22,601 bases of DNA, from assembly GCA_041666465.1 (NCBI GenBank), contig JBAYGX010000008.1:1-22601 (forward strand). Reading direction: 5' to 3'. Under the pieces are notes generated by a model that saw nothing but the letters and a program-made list of their open reading frames with translations, was not told the DNA's origin and did not search any database. This stretch comes from XYC2-FULL-41-22 sp041666465. GTDB lineage: Bacteria > Patescibacteriota > Gracilibacteria > UBA1369 > UBA12470. This document shows, in pieces, positions 22,407-22,601 of the stretch. Made by a program: the position numbers and the translations under genes. How positions within the stretch are numbered: the stretch's first letter is position 1; each line of letters opens with the position of its first letter.

Positions 22407-22601
22407 ATGAAAAAAATAATAATTTTAGGTTCAACAGGCTCGATAGGAAGGCAAACTCTCGAGGTTTGCAATGGACAACTCCTTTTTAAAATTATCGGAT
22501 TAAGCGCGAATAAAAACACCAAGCTTTTACACGCGCAGGCGAAAGAATTCGGCGTGAAATTTGTTGCGGTTGGAGAGAAGGAGGCATGCGAATTGGCGTC
22601 G
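22407..22601 (+). CDS. dxr: 1-deoxy-D-xylulose 5-phosphate reductoisomerase, 5' part only
   Basis: The first 65 codons begin MKKIIILGSTGSIGRQTLEV, the NADPH-binding signature (GSTGSIG) of DXR, followed by IIGLSANKNTKLLHAQAKEF. DXR catalyses the first committed step of the MEP pathway, DXP to MEP. The gene runs off the window edge at 22601. Its position behind ispG and the GT-C-like gene makes a MEP-linked operon. There is no Shine-Dalgarno sequence; a hairpin ends 8 bases before the ATG. Confidence 0.93.
   Translation, partial: MKKIIILGSTGSIGRQTLEVCNGQLLFKIIGLSANKNTKLLHAQAKEFGVKFVAVGEKEACELAS

Overview
The window (about 40% GC by eye) looks like a chromosomal segment from a Patescibacteria / Candidate Phyla Radiation bacterium. 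Supporting signs are: a T4SS_pilin-type small membrane protein; a VanW protein with repeated N-terminal domains; a MurF-type ligase lacking its usual N-terminal domain; many membrane glycosyltransferase-like proteins; short compact genes; and almost no Shine-Dalgarno sequences. TGA ends several genes, including at ATGA start/stop overlaps, so the recoded (TGA = Gly) Gracilibacteria/Absconditabacteria are unlikely. The presence of ispG, dxr and queG suggests a better-equipped CPR lineage. I cannot name the class.

Layout. 1-4924 is mostly minus strand. rpsP (bS16) and khpA lead on to a T4SS-type pilin and a stand-alone 5'-3' exonuclease, with a terminator at 1-31. Before them lie a GT4 glycosyltransferase overlapping a DciA (DUF721) gene, and queG. 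4925-12917 is plus strand: a divergent promoter serves queG and an hpf-like gene, which overlaps rny (RNase Y). YtxH, VanW and PIG-V-like mannosyltransferase genes follow. Then come two unrecognised genes, each with its own near-consensus promoter; the second carries a methyltransferase fold. 12914-16939 is minus strand: a MurF-type ligase, then holB-ricT-TPR as a tight operon. 17161-17433 is acylphosphatase on plus. 17517-18614 is the classic infC-rpmI-rplT operon on minus. 18833-22601 is plus strand: ispG, a large GT-C-like membrane protein, and the start of dxr (cut by the window edge).

Functional links. Translation and RNA turnover dominate (bS16, KhpA, HPF, RNase Y, RicT, bL20, bL35, IF3, QueG). 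Cell-envelope work is the second theme (MurF, VanW, GT4, PIG-V, GT-C), and the two isoprenoid genes would supply the lipid carriers that GT-C enzymes use. DNA replication is represented by DciA, the delta' subunit and the 5'-3' exonuclease, which ends in an apparent beta-clamp-binding hexapeptide.

The most unusual structure is a dispersed, CTAG-rich, mostly dimeric repeat present at five places, always in the same orientation. It abuts or enters the 3' ends of four minus-strand genes (dciA, queG, murF, rplT), supplying the last codons and stop in three of them. A fifth copy lies just upstream of an ispG that lacks an ATG start and its normal N-terminus. Other points of interest are an apparent non-canonical ATC start for infC, a symmetric bidirectional -10 element, and an in-frame palindromic insert in the PIG-V-like gene. 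No rRNA, tRNA, CRISPR array, transposase or gene-free stretch over 300 bases was seen.
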